This document shows, in pieces, positions 28,918 to 38,143 of a stretch of 64,000 nt of DNA. Location of the stretch: the NCBI GenBank assembly GCA_017449765.1, contig JAFTFE010000020.1:1-64000 (forward strand), given 5' to 3'. The stretch comes from Lachnospiraceae bacterium. Its GTDB lineage: Bacteria > Bacillota > Clostridia > Lachnospirales > Lachnospiraceae. Each line of letters begins with the position of its first letter. Within the stretch, counting starts at the first letter, position 1. The notes under the pieces were generated by a model. That model was not told the DNA's origin. It did not search any database and saw only the letters and a program-made list of their open reading frames with translations. The position numbers and the translations under genes were made by a program.

Positions 28918-30462
28918 TTATTTCGCAAAGTCTGTAACACGTGATTCCCTGATAAGATTTACCTTTATCTGTCCAGGATATTCAAGCTCTGCTTCTATCT
29001 GCTTGGAAATATCTCTGGCAAGTAAAACCATATCTTCATCGGAAATCTGTTCCGGAACTACCATAACACGAATTTCTCTACCTGCCTGAATAGCAAAAGT
29101 CTTCTCAACACCCTTGAAGCTGTTAGCAATTCCTTCTAAAGCACTAAGGCGTGTTGTATAAGTTTCCAACGTCTCTCTTCTCGCACCCGGTCTTGCAGCT
29201 GATATAGTATCAGCAGCCTGAACTATGCAAGCAATTAAACTCTGAGGTTCTACATCTCCATGATGAGCCTCTACCGCATTTATAACTATCGCTGACTCCT
29301 TATACTTTCTACAGAGGTCAACACCTATTGTTACATGCGAGCCTTCCATTTCATGATCAATTGATTTACCAATATCGTGCAACAATCCTGCACGCTTAGC
29401 AATACGAACATCCAAACCAAGCTCTCCTGCTAATAATCCTGACAGCTGTGCAACTTCTATCGAGTGCTTAAGTGCATTCTGTCCGTAGCTTGTTCTGAAT
29501 TTCATTCTACCTAATAATTTAACTAACTCCGGATGAATACCATGTACTCCAACCTCAAGGATTGCATTTTCGCCTTCCTCTTTGATTATGGTATCAACCT
29601 CTTTCTGAGCCTTTTCAACCATCTCCTCAATTCTTGCCGGATGAATTCTTCCATCCACGATAAGCTTCTCAAGTGCTATTCTTGCAACTTCTCTTCTTAT
29701 CGGATCAAAGCTTGAAAGGACTACCGCCTCAGGAGTATCATCTATAATTAAATCGACTCCTGTCAACGTTTCAAGAGTACGAATATTCCTACCCTCTCTA
29801 CCTATAATTCGTCCTTTCATATCATCATTAGGTAATTGTACCAACGAAATTGTCGTCTCTGACACGTGGTCAGCAGCACATTTCTGAATTGCTGTAACAA
29901 CGTAATCTCTTGCCCTTTTATCGGCTTCTTCTTTAGCTCTTGCTTCTAATTCTTTGATCATGACTGCAGTTTCATGTTTAACATCGTCTTCAACAGTCTT
30001 TAATAAGTATTCCTTTGCTTGTTCAGAGGTTAAACCTGAGATTCGCTCAAGTTCCTGAGTTCTTCTTGCTTCTAAATCTGCTATCTCGCTCTTCTTAGCA
30101 TCCAGTTCAGCTTCCTTCTTCGAAAGATACGCTTCCTTCTTCTCAACAGCCTCAGTCTTCTTATCAAGATTTTCCTCTCTTGACATCACACGCTTTTCCA
30201 TACGCTGAAGCTCACTACGACGATCTTTTACTTCCTTTTCGATGTCATTCTTAGTTTTAAGAGCTTCCTCTTTGGCCTCAAGAAGTGTCTCACGCTTTTT
30301 AGCCTCAGCACTTTTTAGTGCTTCATCTAAAATCTCTCTGGCTTTATCTTCAGCTTTTCCGACCTTAGCCTCTGCAATATTCTTTCTATAGGCTATAGCG
30401 GCAAACCAAGTAATAATCACAGCTAAAACTAATACTATTGCGAAAATAATATATTTTAGCAT
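28918..30462 (-). CDS. rny: ribonuclease Y
   Basis: This 514-residue membrane-bound endoribonuclease starts bulk mRNA decay in Firmicutes. It has one N-terminal membrane helix (residues 3-22), a long charged coiled coil (about 25-200), a KH RNA-binding domain ([17 protein letters not shown] near 210) and an HD phosphohydrolase domain with the catalytic HD in [12 protein letters not shown] near 365. Length is exactly that of the family. The ribosome site AGGAG can pair with CTCCT three bases downstream, which might lower translation. It is downstream of recA with its own promoter. Confidence 0.97.
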   Translation of the reverse strand: MLKYIIFAIVLVLAVIITWFAAIAYRKNIAEAKVGKAEDKAREILDEALKSAEAKKRETLLEAKEEALKTKNDIEKEVKDRRSELQRMEKRVMSREENLDKKTEAVEKKEAYLSKKEAELDAKKSEIADLEARRTQELERISGLTSEQAKEYLLKTVEDDVKHETAVMIKELEARAKEEADKRARDYVVTAIQKCAADHVSETTISLVQLPNDDMKGRIIGREGRNIRTLETLTGVDLIIDDTPEAVVLSSFDPIRREVARIALEKLIVDGRIHPARIEEMVEKAQKEVDTIIKEEGENAILEVGVHGIHPELVKLLGRMKFRTSYGQNALKHSIEVAQLSGLLAGELGLDVRIAKRAGLLHDIGKSIDHEMEGSHVTIGVDLCRKYKESAIVINAVEAHHGDVEPQSLIACIVQAADTISAARPGARRETLETYTTRLSALEGIANSFKGVEKTFAIQAGREIRVMVVPEQISDEDMVLLARDISKQIEAELEYPGQIKVNLIRESRVTDFAK

Positions 30463-30516
30463 TACCCAGGAGCACCTCCTTATTAAGTTTTGATTGCAAT
30501 AAAATACAACAGTTAA

Positions 30517-30545
30517 ATATTATACTTTTTTTATATTAGTGTCAA
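30517..30545 (-). promoter_or_regulatory. promoter of rny
   Basis: TTGACA (30545-30540) is followed on the minus strand by TAATAT after 17 bases (30522-30517) or TATAAT after 15. Either would start transcription about 45-50 bases before the rny ATG. Confidence 0.65.
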
Positions 30546-30614
30546 GAAATAATTGTTTTTATTTTAAATGTATTATTAACAATTAATTATACTTTTAAAC
30601 TATCGGCAGAAAAA

Positions 30615-31670
30615 TTATACGTCATAGGTATCATTTTCAGATATTGTAGTACCCGGCACATCTGCCTCATCAGCCTCACCTATACCACATTTGGCACGTA
30701 CTCTGGTCTCAACCTCTTCCATAACCTCCGGATGCTCAGCAAGATATATCTTGGTATTCTCGCGCCCCTGTCCGATCTTCTCACCATTATAGGAAAACCA
30801 TGCTCCGGATTTGTTGATAATATCATATTTAACCGCAAGGTCAAGTACATCTCCTTCTCTGGAAATACCTTTACCAAACATAATATCAAACTCTGCTTCC
30901 TTAAATGGCGGCGCAATCTTGTTCTTAACAACCTTCACTCTGGTTCTGTTACCAACTACCTCACCGCCAACTTTTAAAGTTTCTATTCTTCTTACATCAA
31001 GTCTGACTGATGAGTAGAATTTTAATGCACGTCCACCTGTGGTAGTCTCAGGATTGCCGAACATTATACCAACTTTTTCTCTAAGCTGGTTGATAAAGAT
31101 TATAACACAGTTTGATTTACTGATAATACCTGTCAGTACTCTAAGCGCCTGTGACATAAGTCTTGCCTGCAAACCAACGTGAGCATCTCCTATCTCTCCG
31201 TCAATCTCAGCCTTAGGCACCAATGCTGCAACTGAGTCAACAATAATGACATCAACCGCTCCCGAGCGAACCATTGTCTGTGCTATCTCAAGAGCCTGCT
31301 CACCATTATCCGGCTGTGATACGTATAAATTATCAATATCCACTCCTATATTTGAAGCATATACAGGATCAAGCGCATGCTCTGCATCTATAAAGCCTGC
31401 AATACCTCCCATCTTCTGCACCTCTGCAACCACATGAAGTGCAACCGTAGTCTTACCACTCGATTCCGGTCCGTAAATCTCAATGATCCTTCCTCTCGGC
31501 ATACCACCTAATCCTAACGCTACATCAAGACTTAACGAGCCTGTCGGAACTACTTCTATATTCAAATTAGCAGACTTGTCACCAAGCTTCATAACCGAGC
31601 CCTTACCGTACTGCTTCTCAATCTGCGCCAAAGCTGCATCCAATGCCTTTTGTTTTTCTTCGTTTGCCAT
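30615..31670 (-). CDS. recA: recombinase RecA
   Basis: This 351-residue DNA strand-exchange protein is also the co-protease that activates LexA cleavage. It has Walker [10 protein letters not shown] near residue 66, Walker [14 protein letters not shown] near 140, the L1/L2 DNA-binding loops ([36 protein letters not shown]) and an acidic C-terminal tail. Length is normal and no intein or insertion is present. The upstream region carries a perfect LexA box, so it is SOS-induced. Confidence 0.99.
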   Translation of the reverse strand: MANEEKQKALDAALAQIEKQYGKGSVMKLGDKSANLNIEVVPTGSLSLDVALGLGGMPRGRIIEIYGPESSGKTTVALHVVAEVQKMGGIAGFIDAEHALDPVYASNIGVDIDNLYVSQPDNGEQALEIAQTMVRSGAVDVIIVDSVAALVPKAEIDGEIGDAHVGLQARLMSQALRVLTGIISKSNCVIIFINQLREKVGIMFGNPETTTGGRALKFYSSVRLDVRRIETLKVGGEVVGNRTRVKVVKNKIAPPFKEAEFDIMFGKGISREGDVLDLAVKYDIINKSGAWFSYNGEKIGQGRENTKIYLAEHPEVMEEVETRVRAKCGIGEADEADVPGTTISENDTYDV

Positions 31671-31683
31671 AATAACCTCCTAT

Positions 31684-31697
31684 GAAACATATGTTCG
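31684..31697 (-). promoter_or_regulatory. LexA (SOS) box at recA
   Basis: The minus-strand sequence CGAACATATGTTTC matches the Firmicutes LexA consensus CGAACRNRYGTTYC at every position. It lies about 9 bases downstream of the -10 box, over the expected transcript start, where bound LexA would block initiation. Confidence 0.93.
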
Positions 31698-31705
31698 TTT
31701 TTCTT

Positions 31706-31734
31706 AATATAATATAATTCGGATTTGTTGTCAA
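31706..31734 (-). promoter_or_regulatory. promoter of recA
   Basis: A perfect TTGACA (31734-31729) and TATATT (31711-31706) are 17 bases apart on the minus strand, flanked by the LexA box downstream and a LexA-like half palindrome upstream. Confidence 0.85.
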
Positions 31735-31743
31735 TACATTTTT

Positions 31744-31757
31744 CGAATTTATGTTCG
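31744..31757 (-). promoter_or_regulatory. second, degenerate LexA-like box
   Basis: CGAACATAAATTCG has one full CGAAC half-site and a degenerate second half (ATTCG rather than GTTYG). It sits 10 bases upstream of the recA -35 box. It may give cooperative repression or also affect the divergent tmcAL gene, but it could be decay of an old site. Confidence 0.4.
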
Positions 31758-31869
31758 ATTAAGACAACTTGGGATAATATGCTATAGATATTTTACTTTA
31801 TTTAATGCTATAATGTAAAGAAGAAAATAATAAAAGACCATAATTAACGAAATAATACGAGGAAAACAT

Positions 31870-33162
31870 ATGAAAACATTTGCAATTATAGCTGAATACA
31901 ATCCTTTTCATAACGGACATCTCTATCTGCTCAACGAAGCCGTAAAAAAAACCAATGCAGATTATAGCGTGGCAATTATGAGCGGTAATTTTTTACAGAG
32001 AGGTACTGCTGCCATCTGTGACAAATACACCCGTGCACATATGGCCGTTTCGTCAGGTATTGATTTATGTCTGGAGCTTCCTTTTGTGTATGCCACAGGC
32101 AGCGCTTTTGATTTTGCAAACGGTGCAGTGAGTATATTAAACAAACTTAATACCATAGATTATCTGTGCTTCGGCGCAGAAACGGAGGATATTGGGTTAC
32201 TCAACAAGACAGCTGAAATATTATGTAATGAGCCTGCGGAATATTCCGACATATTGAAAGAACAACTAAAAAGCGGTCTATCCTATCCTGTCGCAAGACA
32301 GACAGCCCTTATAAGATACACAAATAATTCCGATATTGAACAGATAATTACTGAACCAAACAACATACTTGCTATAGAGTATTTATCGGCTCTAAGACGT
32401 ATTAATTCAGATATCAAACCTGTCATAATAAAAAGAAATACTGCCGGTTATAACGATATTTCATTAAACGGAAATATCAGTTCTGCTACCGCAATCAGAA
32501 ATTATCTTGAAACATTCTCCGCTTATAATCAAGACATAGCAGATGAATATAAGAAAGCAAAATCCAAAATAACAAATGATTTGAGAAATGATATGCCGGA
32601 TGAATCACTAAAACTGTTATCCGATATGTATAAAAAGGAATATCCACTTTCAGAAAACTATCTGCTTGGCTTTGTTCATAATCTTCTTATTAAGGATACG
32701 GATTACGAGAATTACTGTGATATTTCAAAGGATCTGTCGAATAAAATCAAAGCGCTTGATGTAACTATGGGTTATAACGAAATCCTTAATCGTCTAAAGA
32801 CAAAAGATATAACTGCAAGCCGTATAAACCGCGGACTTATCCATTCTATACTTTCCTATACCGATTATGACAGAAAGATGTTCTATGATAATGCTTTATG
32901 CTTCTATGCAAATATTCTATCATTTAAAAAATCAAGCAGCGAGCTTATAAGACATATTCATGAGAACAGCTTAATTCCTCTTATAACAAAAAAATCTGAT
33001 TTCAGAAAATATATTAATGATTATAAAGATATTAATACCGTCATTGCCGACAGGATGTGGGATCTTGATATGAGGGCCTCAAAACTGTATCGAAGTATAA
33101 TCTATACACAGCTTGGATATATCTTACAAAACGATTATCTATATAATATACCTATAGTATAA
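31870..33162 (+). CDS. tmcAL: tRNA(Met) cytidine acetate ligase
   Basis: This 430-residue enzyme of the YlbM family uses acetate and ATP to make N4-acetylcytidine at the wobble position of elongator tRNA-Met. The nucleotidyltransferase motif FHNGH lies near residue 15 in AIIAEYNPFHNGHLYLL. MSGNFLQRGTAAICDKY and FDFANGAV follow, all typical of the family. Length is normal. Its gene lies in the ylb neighbourhood with ylbJ, coaD and rsmD, as in B. subtilis. GAGG precedes the ATG. Confidence 0.93.
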   Translation: MKTFAIIAEYNPFHNGHLYLLNEAVKKTNADYSVAIMSGNFLQRGTAAICDKYTRAHMAVSSGIDLCLELPFVYATGSAFDFANGAVSILNKLNTIDYLCFGAETEDIGLLNKTAEILCNEPAEYSDILKEQLKSGLSYPVARQTALIRYTNNSDIEQIITEPNNILAIEYLSALRRINSDIKPVIIKRNTAGYNDISLNGNISSATAIRNYLETFSAYNQDIADEYKKAKSKITNDLRNDMPDESLKLLSDMYKKEYPLSENYLLGFVHNLLIKDTDYENYCDISKDLSNKIKALDVTMGYNEILNRLKTKDITASRINRGLIHSILSYTDYDRKMFYDNALCFYANILSFKKSSSELIRHIHENSLIPLITKKSDFRKYINDYKDINTVIADRMWDLDMRASKLYRSIIYTQLGYILQNDYLYNIPIV

Positions 33163-33252
33163 TTAATAAATCCTTTAAAACATCTTGATTAAGTGTCATA
33201 TTAAATAAATCATAACATATATTTTATTAATAATTAATAAGGCTATGATTAA

Positions 33253-34245
33253 ATGCTTATAATCTTATTTTACGTTATCATAATGCTCTGTCTTATCGCA
33301 GGCAATAAAACAGTTATAAGCGGTGCATCCTATGGTCTTATGCTATGGTATAACAATGTTCTGCCGCTGCTTATGCCGTTTATGCTTGTATCAGGGTTAA
33401 TGGCATCAAGAATAAAAGCTCTCCCTCAAAAGCTTCGTAAAAGATATGCTATAATCATAACCTTATTTACCGGTCTTCTGTGCGGATATCCTCTTGGAGC
33501 AAAGAATGCGAATGATTTTATAAAAAATAATTCATATGACAAAAAAACAGGACAGTTGATGCTCGCACTTGTAAACAACTGCAGCCCGATGTTTCTGTTT
33601 GGATATATAATATCAAATCTTATTAATGATAAAATAAAAATTTCATTCGCTTTATTTGTAATTTATACACCATACGTAATTTTGATTATTATTAAACTAT
33701 TATTTTATAAATTATTTTCAGGATGCAAATCTCATAACAAAAAAGCCGTTATAGTTCAAAGAAAAAAATCAGCAAATAAAACCAAAAACAATATAAAGGA
33801 CACTGAAACAAATAAAATTCAGACTTTTGAAAATAGAAATATTTCACAATTCATATCAGATAACGACCAAATTATGTCAACCATTATTCAAATCACCTAT
33901 GTCGGTTTTTATATAATGATTTGTTCAATTATCAGCGAGTACATACTGTCCTTAAATATGATACCAACAAATATCAGACTATTTACGGCAAGTCTGACTG
34001 AGATTACAAAAGGTACACGGCTTATAGCAGATAATTATTATATGTCAGCATCTTCTGTAAAAATGCGGACAGAATCCATCGCAATAATCCTCGGGCTTAC
34101 ATCATTTGGCGGTATTTCAGCAATATTACAGACGAATAATGTAATTCGCGGCTCCGGTATGTCAATATGTAAATACATAATAGAAAAGACCGTATGCGGT
34201 ATCTCAACATACGGTCTGGTTATATTTCTATATAATTATATGTAA
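33253..34245 (+). CDS. ylbJ: sporulation membrane protein YlbJ
   Basis: This 330-residue polytopic protein of the nucleoside-transporter-gate (Gate domain) type is needed for efficient sporulation in B. subtilis. Two hydrophobic halves (about residues 1-160 and 215-330) are split by a Lys/Asn-rich cytoplasmic loop (165-210). The first half holds the family pattern LPLLMPFML, then GLLCGYPLGAKN, and NNCSPMFLFGY near residue 112. Synteny with tmcAL and coaD supports the name. The ribosome site is weak (AAGG 12 bases upstream). Its stop codon directly abuts that of the convergent gene at 34246. Confidence 0.85.
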   Translation: MLIILFYVIIMLCLIAGNKTVISGASYGLMLWYNNVLPLLMPFMLVSGLMASRIKALPQKLRKRYAIIITLFTGLLCGYPLGAKNANDFIKNNSYDKKTGQLMLALVNNCSPMFLFGYIISNLINDKIKISFALFVIYTPYVILIIIKLLFYKLFSGCKSHNKKAVIVQRKKSANKTKNNIKDTETNKIQTFENRNISQFISDNDQIMSTIIQITYVGFYIMICSIISEYILSLNMIPTNIRLFTASLTEITKGTRLIADNYYMSASSVKMRTESIAIILGLTSFGGISAILQTNNVIRGSGMSICKYIIEKTVCGISTYGLVIFLYNYM

Positions 34246-34980
34246 TTACTCATCAAGAAAATCGTCATCGTCGTCATCAAAGTCATCATCGTCATCATCT
34301 CCATAGACATCAATTTCATCATCGATATCGTCAACAGGAGCCTGTGGCTGTGGCTGAGGTACATCTGCATAAGCACTGTCTGCCTCATCCTCATCAGATT
34401 CTTCATAGGACATGGAACTTGATGCTGTAAGTACGTTAATATTTGCATCCATCTCACTTATATTATTGTCAAGCACATATGCATCGCTCTCAAGTGACTC
34501 AATAAGAACTCTGTAATTTTCTTTCTCAACATCATGGACTCTGTTATATAAATCTCTCATCTCAGAAAGCTTGTCCTTAGTGTAATACATAGCTCCAAGT
34601 CTTATCTCGTTTGCCTCTTCATTTGCCTGATCAACTATCTGTTGAGCCTGATTTCTTGCCATCTCAAGAATCTCATTGGCTCTTACATTTGCAAGCTCAG
34701 TTATATTATGCTGGTCTACAAGACGATTAGCTTCATTTACGGATTCTGTGATGATTGCATCAGAACGTGTTCTTGCATCTGCTAATATGGCTTCCTTATT
34801 ACGCATAATTTTTCTGCATCTTTCAATCTCACTTGGAAGCTTTAGCTTAAGCTCTTCGATCATTGAACTAAGCTCATCCTTATGAACTATAATCTTATTC
34901 TGCGACAGAGGTTGATATTTACAATTATCTATAAATATCTCTATCTGGTCAATCATCTCTTCTACGCCTTTTTTACCCAT
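34246..34980 (-). CDS. coiled-coil protein with poly-Asp tail, DivIVA/ATPase-stalk-like
   Basis: This 244-residue soluble protein is mostly helical: residues about 30-190 form a long coiled coil (NEANRLVDQHNITELANVRA, then ILEMARNQAQQIVDQANEEA). Automated annotation often labels such proteins as H+-ATPase subunit H. A Pro/Gln linker and an extremely acidic tail with runs of five Asp end the chain. No catalytic motif is seen. It lies directly downstream of coaD and is probably co-transcribed with it. A cell-division or structural role like DivIVA proteins is possible but unproven. Confidence 0.75.
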   Translation of the reverse strand: MGKKGVEEMIDQIEIFIDNCKYQPLSQNKIIVHKDELSSMIEELKLKLPSEIERCRKIMRNKEAILADARTRSDAIITESVNEANRLVDQHNITELANVRANEILEMARNQAQQIVDQANEEANEIRLGAMYYTKDKLSEMRDLYNRVHDVEKENYRVLIESLESDAYVLDNNISEMDANINVLTASSSMSYEESDEDEADSAYADVPQPQPQAPVDDIDDEIDVYGDDDDDDFDDDDDDFLDE

Positions 34981-35000
34981 TATTAAAAATCCTCCTACAC

Positions 35001-35477
35001 TTAATTAAGCTTATCTATAAGTTTTGATATTACACATTCAGGTACAAAACCCTTTAAATCAACTCCGTATTTGGCATATTCCTTAACGGTACTTGAACTT
35101 AAATATGAGTATTCGATACTTGTTGACAAAAACACGGTATCAACCTCCGGTGCAACAATCCTGTTGCTCTGTGCCATCTGCATCTCCAAATCAAAATCCG
35201 TCAAAGCTCTTAAGCCTCTTATGACAACATTTGTCTTCTTTTGTTTTACAAAATCAACCAAAAGTCCTTCAAAGGACTCAACCGACACGTTATCAATATC
35301 TATAACAGCATCTTCCAACATTTTAACACGTTCTTCCAAAGAAAACAATGGTGTTTTTACAGTATTATTTAAAACACCTACTATTACGTGGTCAAAAATC
35401 TTCGCAGAACGTTTGATAATGTCATAATGTCCCGATGTTACCGGATCAAAACTTCCCGGATATACAGCTACTACCAT
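35001..35477 (-). CDS. coaD: phosphopantetheine adenylyltransferase
   Basis: This 158-residue enzyme performs the penultimate step of coenzyme A synthesis, joining 4'-phosphopantetheine to AMP from ATP. The nucleotidyltransferase motif [15 protein letters not shown] is at the start, with [17 protein letters not shown] and the C-terminal [11 protein letters not shown] loop. Length is exact. It begins 3 bases after rsmD's stop, the usual rsmD-coaD pairing of Firmicutes. Confidence 0.98.
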   Translation of the reverse strand: MVVAVYPGSFDPVTSGHYDIIKRSAKIFDHVIVGVLNNTVKTPLFSLEERVKMLEDAVIDIDNVSVESFEGLLVDFVKQKKTNVVIRGLRALTDFDLEMQMAQSNRIVAPEVDTVFLSTSIEYSYLSSSTVKEYAKYGVDLKGFVPECVISKLIDKLN

Positions 35478-35480
35478 CTT

Positions 35481-36029
35481 TTATTCTCTCTTCTTAAAAA
35501 AAATATGTTTATTGGATTTATATCTTTTATCCTTAATAATATCATAGCCCAGATCATTTACATAGGAAAAATCCTCATCAAGTGCCGCCTCAACTATAAT
35601 CAGAGTATCCTCTGTAAAATTTTTTTCTTTTAATACTGATAAAACCTGTCTTTCCAGTCCCTTACCATATGGCGGATCCATAAAGATAACATCATAATCC
35701 ACAGTCTTTAATCCCGATACATAGGATACTGCATCAGCCTTTAATATGCGTGAATTATCCTTAAAATGTGTAAATGTGACATTATCTTCTATACAGGCTA
35801 TGGCTTTCGGATTAAGCTCAATGAAGGTGCAATCTTTAGCCCCACGACTTAGAGCCTCAATACCTATACCTCCGCTTCCTGCAAACAAATCCAAAAATTT
35901 TGCATCAGGTATATAACCTGTCAGCATATTGAATAACGTTTCCTTAATCCTGTCCGTCGTAGGTCTTGTGTCAAGACCTTCAATGGTTTTCAAAGGTAAA
36001 CTTCTTGCTGTTCCTGCAATAACTCTCAT
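35481..36029 (-). CDS. rsmD: 16S rRNA (guanine-966-N2) methyltransferase
   Basis: This 182-residue SAM-dependent enzyme methylates G966 of 16S rRNA. The SAM motif FLDLFAGSGGIGIEALSRGA is near residue 50 and the catalytic motif FMDPPYGKG near 120. The ATG at 36029 has GAGAGGA eight bases upstream and gives the standard MRVIAGTARS start; an ATG three codons earlier overlaps the ribosome site. It lies directly upstream of coaD. Confidence 0.95.
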   Translation of the reverse strand: MRVIAGTARSLPLKTIEGLDTRPTTDRIKETLFNMLTGYIPDAKFLDLFAGSGGIGIEALSRGAKDCTFIELNPKAIACIEDNVTFTHFKDNSRILKADAVSYVSGLKTVDYDVIFMDPPYGKGLERQVLSVLKEKNFTEDTLIIVEAALDEDFSYVNDLGYDIIKDKRYKSNKHIFFKKRE

Positions 36030-36059
36030 TATGTACATCCTCTCTCATTTTGTCAACCA

Positions 36060-37700
36060 TTAATTATCATTTTTTATCTTATTTTTGAACCATTTTCCTG
36101 TCTCTGACAGTTCATCATCCGTCCATCCCGATGTCTTATTGCACGATGAAGATATAAGTGATGATGTCTCATTCTTATTGGATATATTCCATACCGCATA
36201 AGACAGATTATATTCATCTATAAGTTCAAACCATGCATCAGCCTCGTTGTAATCTATACTTCCGTTACCGGACGCATCACATATACTGCATTCACTTATG
36301 AATACAGGAAGACCCTTACCTATCGCTGTTGTCACTTTATTTCTTATTGCCTCCTTATGTGTAGAAGCATAAAAATGTGCCGCATACATTATATTGTCAT
36401 ATCCCGTTATCGGATCATTTGCTGCTATATCCACATCCTGAGACCATGTCGGAGTTCCGACTATTATAATAGTATCAGGGCAATTTGTCCTAATAACCGG
36501 TATTACCTCTTCTGCATAGCTTTTTACGTCATTCCACGATGCATTTCCGTTCGGCTCATTACATATTTCAAATATTACGTTGTCATAATCCTTATATTTC
36601 TCCGACATTTCACTAAAGAAGTCTATAGCATCATCCTTATAAACCTGCGGATTCTGCTCCTGTAATATGTGCCAGTCAACTATTACGTACATTCCTAAAT
36701 CCGTAGCTGCATTTACACCTTCGTCAACCAGACCTTTCAGATAATTTTTGTCACCACCGTTTGAATAACCGCCGTTTTCATGAGTGTACATAGCTATTCT
36801 TATCATATTGGCACCCCAGTCATCACGGAAGGTTTTAAATGTGTCATAGCTTACATAATCCGGAAACCACGCTATACCATGTGTGCTCGGACCTTTTAAT
36901 TGGAATTTATCTCCGTTTTCATCTACTATATCTGTTCCTTTAACACTTATTTTTCCATGAACTTCAAAAGGCGTTTTGCCGTTATCATCGTTTTTTTTCT
37001 GAGAATTATCATCAGATTCGGTAGTTGTTTCTTCTTCTGTAGTGGTTTCCTCTTCTTCGGCAGTTGTTTTCTCTGCCTCGGCAGCTACTTCTTCTTCCGT
37101 TTCTTTCGTTAATTCATATTTGTTGCCATCTACATAAAGAGTGGCATTCTTAATATTTTTAAAATCACTTTCCGATGAAGCGGTTACAATTATTCCAATA
37201 TCCTTAAGAGTCTGATTTGCTGATACAACGCCATTATATTCTACAGGTTCTAAGGTAAGAATACCATTATCAACAGATGTATTACAGTTCCAAAAGCTGT
37301 CTAAGGTTGTGTTTTTTCCTATATCTATCTTTACCGACCAATTCTTTATATCACTGTCTGTTTTATTGGTTATGCTTATATCAAGCTGTCCTGAATATTT
37401 GCCGTTATTCTCCCAACTGTTAGTGCCTGTTATACCGGCATAACAAAGAAGTTCTTCTGAAGCATCTTCTTCAGTATCTTTATCCGAATCCTGATCATTT
37501 TCATTCTCTGCCTGTGCGTCCGTATCTCCGGCTTTTGCATCTGTTATGACATCTTCCGTGACAGCCTCATCTGTACTATCATTATTTTCTTCCTTGCCCG
37601 GTTTAAAAAGTGCAATCAAAAGTCCAATGATTACTACAGCAAATACGGCTATTACCCCTATCAATATTTTATTCGTATTTTTTTGTTTATTATCGTCCAT
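36060..37700 (-). CDS. membrane-anchored GH5 endoglucanase with CBM2-like domain
   Basis: This 546-residue cell-surface enzyme is predicted to cut beta-1,4-glucans such as cellulose. A single membrane segment (residues 12-32, no cleavage site) anchors it. An acidic linker is followed by a cellulose-binding-like domain (about 85-197, with conserved Trp in NSWENNGKYSGQ and KNWSVKIDIG) and a TTTEEE linker. The GH5 domain follows from about residue 248, with STHGIAWFPDYVS, acid/base Glu382 in EICNEPN and nucleophile Glu470 in FISECS; this is closest in style to subfamily GH5_2. It sits just before rsmD-coaD, an unusual place for a glycosidase. A plant-fibre diet fits a gut Lachnospiraceae. Confidence 0.9.
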   Translation of the reverse strand: MDDNKQKNTNKILIGVIAVFAVVIIGLLIALFKPGKEENNDSTDEAVTEDVITDAKAGDTDAQAENENDQDSDKDTEEDASEELLCYAGITGTNSWENNGKYSGQLDISITNKTDSDIKNWSVKIDIGKNTTLDSFWNCNTSVDNGILTLEPVEYNGVVSANQTLKDIGIIVTASSESDFKNIKNATLYVDGNKYELTKETEEEVAAEAEKTTAEEEETTTEEETTTESDDNSQKKNDDNGKTPFEVHGKISVKGTDIVDENGDKFQLKGPSTHGIAWFPDYVSYDTFKTFRDDWGANMIRIAMYTHENGGYSNGGDKNYLKGLVDEGVNAATDLGMYVIVDWHILQEQNPQVYKDDAIDFFSEMSEKYKDYDNVIFEICNEPNGNASWNDVKSYAEEVIPVIRTNCPDTIIIVGTPTWSQDVDIAANDPITGYDNIMYAAHFYASTHKEAIRNKVTTAIGKGLPVFISECSICDASGNGSIDYNEADAWFELIDEYNLSYAVWNISNKNETSSLISSSCNKTSGWTDDELSETGKWFKNKIKNDN

Positions 37701-37753
37701 ATACCCTCCTGTGATTCATTTCTAATTTTTTGTCAATTTATCAAAATTTTCAA

Positions 37754-37782
37754 GTGTATTTTATTTTATCATGAGCATACTA
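37754..37782 (+). promoter_or_regulatory. possible sigma-G promoter of the SASP gene
   Basis: GTGTA and CATACTA are 17 bases apart. The -10 fits the sigma-G consensus CATNNTA exactly; the -35 fits GNATR at four of five positions. It lies about 84 bases ahead of the SASP ATG. Forespore control is expected for this gene class. Confidence 0.4.
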
Positions 37783-37865
37783 ACAGTGTAACAAGAAATT
37801 ATAATTGTTACAAGATATGATTTTTCATTATCAAAAAAAGCTACTGTTATAAAGGAGAAAATGTT

Positions 37866-38063
37866 ATGAGTAAGAATACAACAAGTGTACCGGAAGCAAA
37901 GAGTGCTATGAACAGATTCAAATTCGAAGTTGCAAACGAGATAGGTGTACCTCTTACTGATGGTTACAATGGTAACCTTACCTCTAAGCAGAATGGTTCA
38001 GTCGGTGGTATGATGGTTAAGAAAATGATATCTGAACAGGAAAAGATGATGTCAGGTAGATAA
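37866..38063 (+). CDS. small acid-soluble spore protein, alpha/beta type
   Basis: This 65-residue protein coats and protects DNA in dormant spores. The family core is plain: SAMNRFKFEVANEIGVPL, which contains the site cut by germination protease GPR, and a Gly-Asn-rich second half GYNGNLTSKQNGSVGG followed by a C-terminal basic helix. AAAGGAG precedes the ATG. It is a free-standing gene with its own terminator. The genome is likely to have other copies. Confidence 0.96.
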   Translation: MSKNTTSVPEAKSAMNRFKFEVANEIGVPLTDGYNGNLTSKQNGSVGGMMVKKMISEQEKMMSGR

Positions 38064-38094
38064 GTAAATTTTTCCTCCTATCAAAATCGAAAAC

Positions 38095-38133
38095 GGGGCT
38101 GTGGCATTAAATAAATATTTGATGTCGCAGCCC
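38095..38133. terminator. bidirectional terminator between SASP gene and degV
   Basis: GGGCTG and CAGCCC enclose further pairing (TGGCAT with ATGTCG, imperfect) and an AT-rich loop. T-rich sequence follows on both sides, between two convergent genes. Confidence 0.65.
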
Positions 38134-38143
38134 TTACACATTT

